Assembly (NCBI GenBank): GCA_902812455.1
Contig: CADDZH010000034.1
Location: 1-44,444, forward strand
Length of the DNA stretch: 44,444 nucleotides
Direction of reading: 5' to 3'
Source: Chloroflexota bacterium
GTDB lineage: Bacteria > Chloroflexota > Ktedonobacteria > Ktedonobacterales > Ktedonobacteraceae
The notes under the pieces are model-generated. The model searched no databases. It was given only the letters and a program-made list of their open reading frames with translations, and was not told the DNA's origin. How positions within the stretch are numbered: the first letter of the stretch is position 1; every line of letters begins with the position of its first letter. Shown piece by piece: positions 16,827 to 25,861 of the stretch. The position numbers were made by a program, and so were the translations under genes.

Positions 16827-18005
16827 TCATGATCGTGCCCTTGCATAATCCTTATGAATCCTCATAAACAGCGCCTGATAGCCTGCGGCAGTCTGCTCCC
16901 AGGAATGCGGATCGGCATACCTTTCTCCACGCAGCTTTGCTGCCTGCAACAAGGCGTCCCGAAGCGCCTCCAGATTGTCCGGGGGGACAAGAATAGCTCC
17001 TTCGTAATGAGCCACCGCCTCAACCAGCCCTCCAACGCACGTTAGTACAACCGGCAAGCCACAGCTCATGGCAATGTGTAGCGCCCCGCTCATTGATGCC
17101 CGGCGGTAGGGAAGCACTACAGCATCGGCTCCGGCAAAGACCTCTGCCACCTCTGCATCTGACACATAGCGGTTCACAAACGTGATACGATCCCGGTAGC
17201 GATTTCGGCTAATAAGTTCTGCTGGAAGAGTCCATCCTTCCCAGGTCTCGCCAACAACAGTCAGCCAGAATCCATCAATTTCGTCCTCCGGTAACGCATC
17301 GAAGGCCCGTATGAGGTCTTCAAGCCCTTTATAAGGCCGAATCAAGCCAAAAAAGAGCAGATTGCAGCAGGATTCCGGTGCCGTGCGAATTTGCTGCCTG
17401 CTCTCATCTGACCGGTAGTGATTGTACGGGCCATGGCTGATAAGCGCCACCGGCCGTTGTCCTAGCTCGTAGTGTTCGCGCAACAACTTCCTGTCATAGT
17501 CTGAGTGAACCACATAGCCATCGGCCAGGCTCACCATGAGCGGGGCTACGAGTCGTACATACGCTCGAACTAACGGCATATTTGCTTCCCCTGGATCGAG
17601 CACTTCGTGGAATTCAATAATCACCCGCGCCTTCAAGAGCTTCGCCATTCTAGCCAGTAACAGATACGAGTGCAGCACTGTTCCACTCCACCATTGGAAC
17701 ACAACAACATCCGGGCGTTCGCGAAAGAGAAAAACGAGCGCGCGGAGCATGCTGGGCAGCCAGTACCAATCCACGCCATCAAAAACTCTCGCTCCCGCAT
17801 CATACTCTAGCTCGGTCAGCTTGGTTCCCACCCGCTTGTGGCCCGGAAACAGGATGGCCGGCAACAATTGCCGCATCAAAATTGCAGATACTTTGCAGGG
17901 CCGGGCCAGCGCATTTATCAGGTAAAGGGTGTAATAGCTGATCCCGCCCAGAAAGCGTGTTCCTGCCCCAACAATACACACTTGCAACTGCCCGTCCTCT
18001 GTCAT
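16827..18005 (-). CDS. GT4-family glycosyltransferase (GT-B fold)
   Basis: The 392-residue protein has the retaining GT4 pattern. The N-terminal domain opens CIVGAGTRFLGGISYYTLYL (acceptor-side Gly-rich loop); the C-terminal domain has LLFFGLIRPYKGLEDLIRAF, DAVVLPYRRASMSGALHIAMSCGLPVV and GGLVEAV, corresponding to the nucleotide-sugar site. Here the usual E-x7-E motif is replaced by Ser/His-containing residues, as in some GT4 branches. Cytoplasmic face of the membrane. GGAGG lies 10 bases before ATG 18005; the ATG at 18011 is too close to it. It is probably the last gene of the polysaccharide operon but is separated from the flippase by a 319-base repeat region, so it may be transcribed separately. 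Donor and acceptor are unknown. Confidence 0.87.
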   Translation of the reverse strand: MTEDGQLQVCIVGAGTRFLGGISYYTLYLINALARPCKVSAILMRQLLPAILFPGHKRVGTKLTELEYDAGARVFDGVDWYWLPSMLRALVFLFRERPDVVVFQWWSGTVLHSYLLLARMAKLLKARVIIEFHEVLDPGEANMPLVRAYVRLVAPLMVSLADGYVVHSDYDRKLLREHYELGQRPVALISHGPYNHYRSDESRQQIRTAPESCCNLLFFGLIRPYKGLEDLIRAFDALPEDEIDGFWLTVVGETWEGWTLPAELISRNRYRDRITFVNRYVSDAEVAEVFAGADAVVLPYRRASMSGALHIAMSCGLPVVLTCVGGLVEAVAHYEGAILVPPDNLEALRDALLQAAKLRGERYADPHSWEQTAAGYQALFMRIHKDYARARS

Positions 18006-18073
18006 AAACATTCAACCTCCAGGATAACTTTTCTCTCTATGATGAAATTTAACGACTAAAACCGGTAATAATT

Positions 18074-18224
18074 TGTCATCCTGAGCGCAGCGAAGGATCT
18101 CTGTCGATCGGCTCAAATGCTTTCTCTTCCCCTTCGCTTCGCTCAGGGCTACGGCTCACGCGCTCAGGATGACATTGCTACGGCTCCTGCGCTCAGGGCT
18201 GGGCTGCACTTGCTCAACATGACA
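18074..18224 (+). repeat. composite CATCCTGAGCG repeat
   Basis: TGTCATCCTGAGCGCAGCGA opens the element. Inverted partners CGCTCAGGATGACA (to about 18174) and TGCTCAACATGACA (to 18224) close two nested ends. It accounts for most of the 325-base gap between the flippase and the GT4 gene; nothing else is seen in that gap. Confidence 0.8.
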
Positions 18225-18330
18225 TGTGTTGCCGATCTCTTCTGAAAAAGTCCTTTTTCATCCTGGGTGGTGAACCCTTTTCATGAACGTCTTGATCGGT
18301 AAAATTTTATGAGGTTCTCTCTCGTACACG

Positions 18331-19923
18331 TTAGATCAACTGACTTTCCAGTTCGCTGATCTGTGGATGCCAGTTCCCCGCCTGCACACACCCCAGGTCA
18401 AGCTGCGTATCCAGCTCACTGATCTGTCGATACGCATTCCCTGTCCACACACATTGCATGCCAGATTGAGTATCCAGTTCACTGATTTGTGGATAGATGT
18501 TCTCGAACCATACACTCTTTAGAGCAAGTTGCGTATCAAGTTCACTGATATGGGGATGGAGGTTCTCCAGCCACACACGCTGCAGATCAAGCCGGGTATC
18601 CAATTCACCGATCCGGCGATGAAAAAGGACTGCATCTATTGCCGCCACCAGACTACCGCTTGTCTGCGCGATCAAAATAGCCCAGCCTGCTCCTGCAATG
18701 CCAAGCCCCGGTAGCAGTATCCACGCCAGAACCAGAGTGAGCGCTGCCATACCCAGGCTAAGGCAGGCAGCGAAGCGCAGGCGCCCCTGCACGCGCAGCA
18801 TACTCACATAGATATTTGTGATTGCATCTGGAACCGCCGCAACAGCATCAATCCTCAGCAGCAGGAGGCTGTGCTGAGCATAGTCTGGACCAAACAGCAG
18901 CAGGACATAGCGCCCTCCAAAAAAGCAGAGCAGCATTGATGGGGCTAACACCATGCCGGTGACCAGTACACTCGAACGCACTTTGCGCGGGAGATCGATA
19001 TATCTATGCGAGCCTTCAGCAAAGAGTGCGACCGCCACTACTGATGACACCATAAAGAAAAAATTGTCCAGCTTGTCTGCCATGAAGTAGTAAGCATTAT
19101 CGGTTGGCGAGAGCAGAATCGTTACGAACACTGGAAGTAGGTACACCGGGGTGAGACCGCCCAGGTTGATGAAATGGTTCCCTGCCAGCGACGAGAGCAT
19201 CGAGCGAACTTGCCTGCTTATGCCACGTATAGTCAGGCGATAAGCTCGCCCCAGGCGAGGTATCAGGAATATCCATCCTCCAAGCAGGGAAATTGCGGTA
19301 GCCAGAACTCCCGCCAGGAAGATGCCGAGCGCGCCAAGGTGGACAAGCAGCAGCACCGGCAATATCATCAACAGGATTTTGAGAGCCGCGACAACCAGAT
19401 TCCGCAGCAGCATATTCACTGATGCGCGCTCAGCTACAAACGTTTGATCCAGCATCGAGGCAAGCGTCGTAATCGGTATACCAAAGACCAGGGTGAGGGT
19501 GTAGCCGATCTCGTGATCGATGATGGTGAACTGCCGTGAGAACAGCGGCAGCAGCCCGACAACAATGATTCCGGCAAGGAGACTCATCACGATCCCCGTA
19601 GCTCCTCCTGCATTGAGCGTGAGGGACCAGTCTTTGCCCTCGCTTCGACCTGGAAGCAACTGCACCAGCGTGGAACTTATACCGAGGTTGGAAACAGCCG
19701 CCGCTAACAACATGATCGAGATAAACGCTGATGCCAGGCCGATGTCAAACGGTGAGTAGATGTGAACTGCTGCGACCCAGAACATGTAACCTGACAAAGC
19801 GTTAGAAATATTCGCACCCATGATGCAGGCACTGTTGCGCAGCAAAGAATCAGCACGCAGGCGTTTTACCAGCGAACGCGCCCCAGCCCAGGGATGGCGA
19901 AAGTTCTCTCTGTCAAAAATCAT
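18331..19923 (-). CDS. polysaccharide flippase (Wzx/MOP superfamily) with a 21-residue repeat tail
   Basis: The 530-residue membrane protein has about 12 hydrophobic helices between residues 30 and 435, fitting a MOP-family lipid-linked oligosaccharide flippase. Recognisable pieces are SACIMGANISNALSGYMFWVAA near the start and FGIPITTLASMLDQTFVAERA in the middle. The unusual part is the C-terminus: residues 438-530 are four full 21-residue units plus a partial fifth, with consensus ISELDTQL.L..VW..N.HPQ. The tail is soluble and follows the last membrane segment. It starts at ATG 19923, 18 bases after the methyltransferase stop, in the same operon. It would export the repeat unit built by the neighbouring glycosyltransferases. 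Confidence 0.88.
   Translation of the reverse strand: MIFDRENFRHPWAGARSLVKRLRADSLLRNSACIMGANISNALSGYMFWVAAVHIYSPFDIGLASAFISIMLLAAAVSNLGISSTLVQLLPGRSEGKDWSLTLNAGGATGIVMSLLAGIIVVGLLPLFSRQFTIIDHEIGYTLTLVFGIPITTLASMLDQTFVAERASVNMLLRNLVVAALKILLMILPVLLLVHLGALGIFLAGVLATAISLLGGWIFLIPRLGRAYRLTIRGISRQVRSMLSSLAGNHFINLGGLTPVYLLPVFVTILLSPTDNAYYFMADKLDNFFFMVSSVVAVALFAEGSHRYIDLPRKVRSSVLVTGMVLAPSMLLCFFGGRYVLLLFGPDYAQHSLLLLRIDAVAAVPDAITNIYVSMLRVQGRLRFAACLSLGMAALTLVLAWILLPGLGIAGAGWAILIAQTSGSLVAAIDAVLFHRRIGELDTRLDLQRVWLENLHPHISELDTQLALKSVWFENIYPQISELDTQSGMQCVWTGNAYRQISELDTQLDLGCVQAGNWHPQISELESQLI
18334..18612 (-). repeat. 63-bp in-frame tandem repeat, four copies plus a partial
   Basis: The 3' end of the flippase gene consists of 63-bp units, each encoding 21 residues starting I(S/G)EL. 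The copies differ from each other, so the array is not recent, but register and length are kept. There is no matching tail elsewhere in the window. Confidence 0.85.
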
Positions 19924-19941
19924 GGTACTGCCCTCACGTAT

Positions 19942-20664
19942 TTAGGTTTTTCTAAATACGAACTGCCAGGACCAGGGCATGATCCGCATCACAGGCCCCA
20001 CTAGCCATGCAGCGCCTCGGATTGACTTCGGAGTAGCCTCGATCGGGTAGTTGAAGTCCCGGATTATGACTGTCTCGAAACCCAGTGTCTCTGCTCTCCT
20101 TTTGAGATCCTTCATAGTCACTACATAAAACCCATGCTTCCAGGGAACCGGCGCTAGCTGCCAGTAGATAAGCTGAACTCGCCTGGGAAGCCACCCCATA
20201 AATGGCAAGCGACTATGCGATTCGATGAGAAAGTATGGGTTCGGTAATTGCCCAACCAGGATGCCGCCTTTCACTAACACCCGCTGAATTTCGGCCAGTG
20301 AGCTTGTTCGCTGTTCGGGAGCTATATGTTCATAGACATTGGCCAGCATCACACAATCAAAATGCGACGCGGGAAATGGAAGCTGGTGCGCCCATCCTGG
20401 CAAAAGCTCCGCCGCCTTTTTCCTCGAAAGCATTGGCTGCTGGAGAACAGGATCAACTCCCCACCACTTGAAGCCAGGTGGGCTTTCCCACAAATCCGTC
20501 AGAGTTCCTACCTGGCAGCCCACATCGAGAGCGCGCAATGTTTCCACATGAACGTAGCTCTGAATGAGTTCGCTCAAAGTGCTGGCGAGCGCGCGATTCC
20601 TTGCTGTCCACTCCTCAGGCGACTGGAGCAGTCCATGCTTCTCAGAAACGTTATCTGTCATCAT
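19942..20664 (-). CDS. class I SAM-dependent methyltransferase
   Basis: The 240-residue Methyltransf_11/25-like enzyme has motif I ALDVGCQVGTLTD (45-57), the acidic post-motif VDP (about 70), motif II-like FDCVMLANVYEHI and LVKGGILVGQLPNP. The ATG overlaps the TGA of the DUF1616 gene by 4 bases, so the two are translationally coupled. The C-terminal part contains a hydrophobic stretch (MGWLPRRVQLIYWQLAPVPW) suggesting membrane association. In this operon the likely substrate is a sugar or lipid-linked glycan, but a quinone or other small molecule cannot be excluded from the sequence. Confidence 0.87.
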   Translation of the reverse strand: MMTDNVSEKHGLLQSPEEWTARNRALASTLSELIQSYVHVETLRALDVGCQVGTLTDLWESPPGFKWWGVDPVLQQPMLSRKKAAELLPGWAHQLPFPASHFDCVMLANVYEHIAPEQRTSSLAEIQRVLVKGGILVGQLPNPYFLIESHSRLPFMGWLPRRVQLIYWQLAPVPWKHGFYVVTMKDLKRRAETLGFETVIIRDFNYPIEATPKSIRGAAWLVGPVMRIMPWSWQFVFRKT

Positions 20665-21446
20665 GTGCTAACCCACAGTACAACCTGGCGATATACCGTC
20701 CTGGGGGAGTTTATCCTGTAAAGATCGGCCTCTACCCTTTTAATGCCCAAAAACTGGGTTTGCGGCAGCGCAAATGTGACTTCCCATTCCTCACCTGGAT
20801 TGAGAACGATTGGTGACCACTCCTTGACTACCCTGCCGTTTATATTCACATCAAGGCGGTAATTCATCGCCGTTGACTCCCTGTTGCTTACACCCAGGCG
20901 CACAGCCTCCTTCGCGTTGGCTCCGCTTGCTGGTAACATCCAGAGCTGCGTAAACCCTGGGCGGGGTTGCTGCTCCGCTCCGATAATGGCTACCACCAAT
21001 GCACCGCAGACTATAAGCCCTGCCAGAACCAATAGCCGCGCTTGGCCTACATTGAAGCCTGGCCATCTTATGATCGGCTGTCCTGCAGTAAACCCCCGCC
21101 GCCCATGTCGCCGGAAGAGCGCCATGATGCTAGCACACATCGTAATACTGCCTAAGAAGACTGCCCATGAGCCAGCGCGCAGGCCAAACGGCGTCAGATT
21201 GAGCACAAGCCCACCCAGGATCACAACCGGTAGGCTTAAGCCCAGGCTAAAGATGAAACGCTCCAGCGCCCCCAGTTCTTGCTTTACAAACAGGGCAGAT
21301 GTGAGAGCGTAGCCCGGTAGGAGAAGCACAAGAGGCAGCGTCCAGATGCGACCGGCCAGAGTGCTGGCTGGAATCGCGAACACCAGGACGATAGTGATAA
21401 GTGTACAGGCAATCACTACGAAGATATCCAGCGATCTATGGTTCAT
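20661..21446 (-). CDS. DUF1616 membrane protein
   Basis: The 261-residue protein has about five hydrophobic helices: IFVVIACTLITIVLVFAIPA, LPLVLLLPGYALTSALF, FIFSLGLSLPVVILGGLVL, the segment near AVFLGSITM, and LLVLAGLIVCGALVVAIIG. A ~90-residue C-terminal domain probably lies outside the cytoplasm and has an Ig-like character (YRLDVNINGRVVKEW, LNPGEEWEVTFALP). The LPGYALTSALFVK.ELG..ERF motif is typical of DUF1616. The function is unknown; such proteins often occur in polysaccharide clusters of Chloroflexota and Archaea. It overlaps the upstream GT-C-like gene by 11 bases and the downstream methyltransferase by 4 bases. Confidence 0.85.
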   Translation of the reverse strand: MNHRSLDIFVVIACTLITIVLVFAIPASTLAGRIWTLPLVLLLPGYALTSALFVKQELGALERFIFSLGLSLPVVILGGLVLNLTPFGLRAGSWAVFLGSITMCASIMALFRRHGRRGFTAGQPIIRWPGFNVGQARLLVLAGLIVCGALVVAIIGAEQQPRPGFTQLWMLPASGANAKEAVRLGVSNRESTAMNYRLDVNINGRVVKEWSPIVLNPGEEWEVTFALPQTQFLGIKRVEADLYRINSPRTVYRQVVLWVST

Positions 21447-23616
21447 TCTGCCCCTCCTTACTTATGAGCATCTCAACGTCGTAGATAACGATATCCCCGC
21501 TATCAAAGACCTGGTTCACATTGACTACATTACCGAATTTCGCCAGCGCAGCCGGACTGATCGGCTCGTCGTAAGCGGGCGAGTCAGAAGCAGGGACACT
21601 GAAGTAAACCCCGACCACCGGCAATCCAGTGCTGAGCCGGCGATCGACAACCAGGTACTGAATCTTGTAGTTTCGTAGAGTAGCCATCTCAGCAGGCCCG
21701 AATTGCTCTGAACTGAACATCGATGCGACAGAGGGCGAAGAGGTAATAACCCATTCGTTCCCATAAGCTGACATGAGCAACATATTAATGCGATCGGTAG
21801 CGATTCGATGATTGGGTCCCAGATAGGAGCCTGCCCACTGAGCTGCAGCTATGCCCTCCGGCTCAATAGAGCGATCATCGGCAACCACGAGATAGGGGCC
21901 AGGCAGAAATGACCAGGGCTGCCCATTGCCTGTAATCACCTGACCGGTGAATATGACGCCCAGGACGATTATAAGGAGCATCGAGCGCCACCAGCCCGGA
22001 GAACGCGAGAACCAGAACCTGGTGGCTCCAATTGCCAGGACGAATGCGACTCCAAAGAAAACGAATTCCGATGACCGAATAGATACTTCTCCTCCAGACG
22101 GGGTCAGGCGAACTGCCAGGCTAACAGGGTATGCCAGGGCTACGCCGGCCAGCACAAGCACAATTACCCTGGTGCGATGATGCCGCCAGGTTTGCCAGAA
22201 GCCAAATGGTAATCCCAGCAGTATCAATCCCACTGAAGCGAGTGCGGCTCCGCGCTCCCATAGAGGCAGCACGAATCCCGACCCGCTATGAAACAACTGC
22301 CGGGTTGGCCCTTTGCCAACGAGTATCTGCACAAGCTGGCTCGATACATTACTAAAGTACGGGCTTAAATAACTTAGCGCGAAATTACCTGTAAATCGCA
22401 GCCAGGCAACACACAACACCAGTCCGAGCAGCGCCACTCCCAATGGACCGAACTGATTTCTCTGGCTGGGTTTGTACCAGATAAATGCTCTCCCTAGAGA
22501 CAACAGCGATATCACAACCCAGTAAAGCAGAAATATCACGAGAGCATATGATGTAACGTGATGCGCAACCACTACTGCACCAAGCGCGAGGCAGCCCGCT
22601 AGAATCAGGCCTTTATCGCGTTTCGCGGATTTGGAATATGAGCGAACTATGGCGAGCACCACAAACATAGCCAGCGGTAAGGCAAGAGATTCATAGCCAA
22701 ACTCTGCGTCATTGAACAAGAAGCCCGGATTAGCGATATACAGCAGTGTCGCGATACCTGCCGCTTGCTGCGAGTCGCTAACGTACTCATAAAAGCGGTA
22801 GAGTACTAATACACACAGCAGGCGTACCGCAGCGAGCAGCACGATGCCTGCCGGAAAAAGAGAAAGTCCGCTCAGGTTTGTTAGGGCATCTGTGACAATC
22901 TCCAGAGCAGGATAAAAAGGGCTGATTCCTAAGATTGGGTTCGCCTGAAAAAGATGCCCGCTCGCAGCAATATCATTGAAGGTTCGTGTATGTGTAAGCT
23001 CATCGAAGTACGTGAAATACAGCGGGTATTGGACATATTTGACAATGTAGAGACCGATTCCCAGCACAATGAGCAAAGCGATGCGTTCCCGTCGTGCTGG
23101 CCCCGCTAAGAAGAGGCGATACGCAACCGGCAGGAAAAGCACCAGCAGGCCGCACCACCATACAGCTTCAGCCCATTGTAATGAAAAACGCGCTGCATTG
23201 TCTGCCAGTGAGACCAGCAGCAGGCCAAAGGCGCTCGTCAAGCTGAGTGCCGGGAACCACCCCCATGCGTTGGATACCGGTGCAGTTGCGGTTTTGCTAG
23301 CACCGAAAACCCGCGGAGACTTAGATGTCTGGTAGTTGCTTAGTTGCCTCCTTCCCACAATCTCAACTGTGGGAGTGTCTGTATGCCTGGATGCCTGCGG
23401 TAGCTCAAGCGCTTGATGGCCGCTCGATGGTCCCCTTTCATCATCCTGGAATGTTGGAGCTTTCACAAATTGAGATTTCGATCCATGTTGATTTATAAGT
23501 AGCTCACCGCAAAGAATACAGGCTTTCGCATGCAGGAGCATGGGATTGTTGCAGTGAGGACAGATTACCTTGTCAACAGGATTGCTGTCTTCCATTGGTT
23601 CCATTACATTCATCAT
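21436..23616 (-). CDS. multispanning GT-C-like membrane protein with N-terminal zinc ribbon
   Basis: The 726-residue protein starts with a zinc ribbon (CPHC at 19-22 and CILC at 33-36), then a ~80-residue polar linker, then 11-13 hydrophobic helices (about 120-580) and a C-terminal ~140-residue soluble domain. The first loop after a helix contains YFDELTH with the Asp-Glu pair (205-206) in the position of the catalytic acidic motif of GT-C glycosyltransferases. The C-terminal part reads like the periplasmic domain of dolichyl-phosphate-mannose-type enzymes. Such an enzyme would use a lipid-linked sugar on the outside of the membrane. The zinc ribbon fusion is unusual. It overlaps the GT4 gene upstream by 4 bases. 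A polymerase role (Wzy) is the alternative. Confidence 0.8.
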   Translation of the reverse strand: MMNVMEPMEDSNPVDKVICPHCNNPMLLHAKACILCGELLINQHGSKSQFVKAPTFQDDERGPSSGHQALELPQASRHTDTPTVEIVGRRQLSNYQTSKSPRVFGASKTATAPVSNAWGWFPALSLTSAFGLLLVSLADNAARFSLQWAEAVWWCGLLVLFLPVAYRLFLAGPARRERIALLIVLGIGLYIVKYVQYPLYFTYFDELTHTRTFNDIAASGHLFQANPILGISPFYPALEIVTDALTNLSGLSLFPAGIVLLAAVRLLCVLVLYRFYEYVSDSQQAAGIATLLYIANPGFLFNDAEFGYESLALPLAMFVVLAIVRSYSKSAKRDKGLILAGCLALGAVVVAHHVTSYALVIFLLYWVVISLLSLGRAFIWYKPSQRNQFGPLGVALLGLVLCVAWLRFTGNFALSYLSPYFSNVSSQLVQILVGKGPTRQLFHSGSGFVLPLWERGAALASVGLILLGLPFGFWQTWRHHRTRVIVLVLAGVALAYPVSLAVRLTPSGGEVSIRSSEFVFFGVAFVLAIGATRFWFSRSPGWWRSMLLIIVLGVIFTGQVITGNGQPWSFLPGPYLVVADDRSIEPEGIAAAQWAGSYLGPNHRIATDRINMLLMSAYGNEWVITSSPSVASMFSSEQFGPAEMATLRNYKIQYLVVDRRLSTGLPVVGVYFSVPASDSPAYDEPISPAALAKFGNVVNVNQVFDSGDIVIYDVEMLISKEGQNEP

Positions 23617-24875
23617 GTTTTCCCTTTACTACTTGCCACAAGCCGTCTTATTTGCAAGAGTTCCTCATAGATATGCTCAATGCGCGGCACAATCCTTCCT
23701 GCCTCAAATTCATTGGCTTTACGCCGTCCTGCCTCCCCCATGCGATGGCGCAGATCGGGATCAGCGAGCAATCGCTCAATAGCCTGCTGTAGAGCTATTG
23801 GATTGCCCGGTTGAACGAGAAGCCCTGTTTCGCCATCGACAACAATATCGCTGAGACCGCCGGTGCGAGAGGCAATGACAGGGCGCCCGGCCGACATGGC
23901 TTCTATGGCTACCAAGCCAAAAGGCTCAGCCCATACCGAAGGAACCACCGCTATCATGCTGTGCCGCCACGCCTCTAGAACGGCATAGCGGGGCCAGTCT
24001 TTGAGAAAGAGGACGTTAGGGAGAGCGCTTTTGCTTAACTCCGGCCACTCTGGCGTATGGTAGCCGATGAGAACCAGGGGAGGCGCATGTGTGAGCATAG
24101 CATACGCTCGGAGTAGCACATCCACTCCTTTGTGACGGGCTAAAGCGCCGGCAAAGAGGAGAAACTCTTCGCCGGGCAGTTGGGCAAGATACGGTTCAAT
24201 ATCGCCTGAAGGAATATTTCCCTCGCCGGGCAGGAAGTTGGGAACGACCTGGAACGGCAGATGACTGCCAACAAGGCCATTAGCAGTTGCCACTGCCTGG
24301 CTTACGGGTAAGAACATGTCAACGAGACCACGCCTGATGCGATCCATCATCCTGTGAGCGAGGACAGTAGGCGCTCCCTTTGCTAGACCATAGAATCGAA
24401 CTCCGCAGCTCAGGCACTTGGTAAAACCAGGCCCATCGCAAGTTGAGCCGTGATACAGGAGCGTCGTCTTCGCGCACGTCAAATCATAGTTGTGTAAGGT
24501 CACAACCAGTTTGGCCCCACTCCAGGCTTTCAGAGGGAGAAACGAATACACAAGCCAGTTGTGAGCGTGAATGATCTCCGGTCTTTCTCGCTTGATGATG
24601 CGACGTATTGCCAGCATAGCCTCCAGATCGGGAAATGGTGGCGCAAACTGCCGATCGCTGTCACGGAAGAGCCATGGTGCTCGCTGCATCGAGAAATGAA
24701 TGCGATACACACGTACCCCTTGATCCAGTTCATATTCCTCTCGATCCCCGTGCCCAAGTGTGATAATGGCCACATCGTGCCCACGCGCTGCAAGTTCGAT
24801 GCTCAGAGATCGCACCTGTATCGCTCCTCCTCCAATGATGGGATGATAGAACTGGGAAAGCATCAAGATACGCAC
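23613..24875 (-). CDS. GT4-family glycosyltransferase (GT-B fold)
   Basis: The 420-residue protein opens MRILMLSQFYHPIIGGGAIQ, the Gly-rich acceptor loop of GT4. The linker YDLTC...GPGFTKCLSCG carries four Cys residues and is typical of a GT4 branch with a Cys-rich insert in the N-terminal domain. The nucleotide-sugar part has LLFAGALARHKGVDVLLRAY, VWAEPFGLVAIEAMSAGRPVIAS with the E-x7-E motif, and GGLSDIV. It starts at GTG 24875, 14 bases after the sulfotransferase stop. Its opening is the parent type of the fossil start at 25862-25912. Donor and acceptor are unknown. Confidence 0.9.
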   Translation of the reverse strand: MRILMLSQFYHPIIGGGAIQVRSLSIELAARGHDVAIITLGHGDREEYELDQGVRVYRIHFSMQRAPWLFRDSDRQFAPPFPDLEAMLAIRRIIKRERPEIIHAHNWLVYSFLPLKAWSGAKLVVTLHNYDLTCAKTTLLYHGSTCDGPGFTKCLSCGVRFYGLAKGAPTVLAHRMMDRIRRGLVDMFLPVSQAVATANGLVGSHLPFQVVPNFLPGEGNIPSGDIEPYLAQLPGEEFLLFAGALARHKGVDVLLRAYAMLTHAPPLVLIGYHTPEWPELSKSALPNVLFLKDWPRYAVLEAWRHSMIAVVPSVWAEPFGLVAIEAMSAGRPVIASRTGGLSDIVVDGETGLLVQPGNPIALQQAIERLLADPDLRHRMGEAGRRKANEFEAGRIVPRIEHIYEELLQIRRLVASSKGKT

Positions 24876-24889
24876 GGTTACCTATCTTT

Positions 24890-25855
24890 CTAAATCTGTT
24901 CAAATGTACGCACACAATTGTCGATTGCAGTGAAAGCTGTCGAGACTTCCCGGTAGCGCCAGCAGCTCAAATCTCGATGAAGCAAATCTGCTAGTTTCCC
25001 CACATCCTCCGCAAAGCACGCTTTGAGTTCTGTGTATATTTGAGGATCCATGGAAACATGGCGAGTGAACATGCCAATAGCTTTACTGGCCCAGGCTAGC
25101 CGCAGGTGATGAGGCACAAGAGATTTGACGCATTTCTCCAGAGCGCTGGGGTGGTAGATGAAATGATCCAGCAGAGCATAGAGACCCCGTGATCTTGGGA
25201 CTCCCGCAGGATTGTAGCGCACAGAGATATTGATAGAAACATCTTCTCTCACTCCGAGGAAGGAGAAGACTTCACGCAGCGTTTCCCCTGGATTGCTGAA
25301 GAGATCATCGTACAACAGCACTTTCACCCGCTCTGACCCGAACACCTCCATATAATGCCTGACTTGCTCATAATAAAGTCCTGCTTCTCTGTACCACCAC
25401 ATCGGCTCAAAGTCCTGTCGCTTGCGCTCTTCCTCTCGTTTCAGTCCTTCAGCAAAGTCCAGGGTTTCCCTACCGGCCAGAAATGTATACGCGCTATAAG
25501 CTCGCTCTACCGGCTCGCGCAAAAGCATAATAATCTTCGCACCTGGGATGGCCTCGGCAATTCGCTCTGCTGTAGCAGGGTAGCAGAGATAGAAGACAGA
25601 AGCTTCGCCAATGGCTTTCGCTCTCCGCGCCCCTGCAAACAATTGCGCATACTGCTCTTCGTCGCGGATTATTCTCTCATTCAGTCTTTCATCCCCCGGC
25701 CCTTTAAAAGACGAGGGCAGAAGGCCGCAGGCAAAAAAATGCGTTTCTTTTCTTGGCGTAAGATAAATTTCTGGGTGCTGGCCGAGATAGCGATGCAGAG
25801 AGGTTGTGCCAGAGCGTGCTGCGCCGGCAATAAAAAAGTTGGGCAGTTTCTTCAC
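24890..25855 (-). CDS. sulfotransferase (PAPS-dependent)
   Basis: The 321-residue protein transfers a sulfo group from PAPS to a hydroxyl. The 5'-phosphosulfate loop is GAARSGTTSL (11-20) and the 3'-phosphate site is LLREPVERAYSAY (111-123, with Arg113 and Ser121). PRKETHFF and WWYREAGLYYEQVRHYMEVFG match heparan-sulfate-type and Stf0-like bacterial sulfotransferases. It is strongly similar to the paralogue at 27149-28111 over the first ~240 residues. It lies in the glycan operon between two GT4 genes, so the substrate is probably the polysaccharide or a glycolipid. Whether PAPS synthesis genes exist elsewhere cannot be seen here. Confidence 0.9.
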   Translation of the reverse strand: MKKLPNFFIAGAARSGTTSLHRYLGQHPEIYLTPRKETHFFACGLLPSSFKGPGDERLNERIIRDEEQYAQLFAGARRAKAIGEASVFYLCYPATAERIAEAIPGAKIIMLLREPVERAYSAYTFLAGRETLDFAEGLKREEERKRQDFEPMWWYREAGLYYEQVRHYMEVFGSERVKVLLYDDLFSNPGETLREVFSFLGVREDVSINISVRYNPAGVPRSRGLYALLDHFIYHPSALEKCVKSLVPHHLRLAWASKAIGMFTRHVSMDPQIYTELKACFAEDVGKLADLLHRDLSCWRYREVSTAFTAIDNCVRTFEQI

Positions 25856-25861
25856 TTCGCT

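Noticed and set aside
16530..18224. CATCCTGAGCG repeats as a CRISPR or phage attachment site
   Set aside because: They are interspersed palindromic intergenic repeats of different lengths, with no regular spacing and no integrase nearby.
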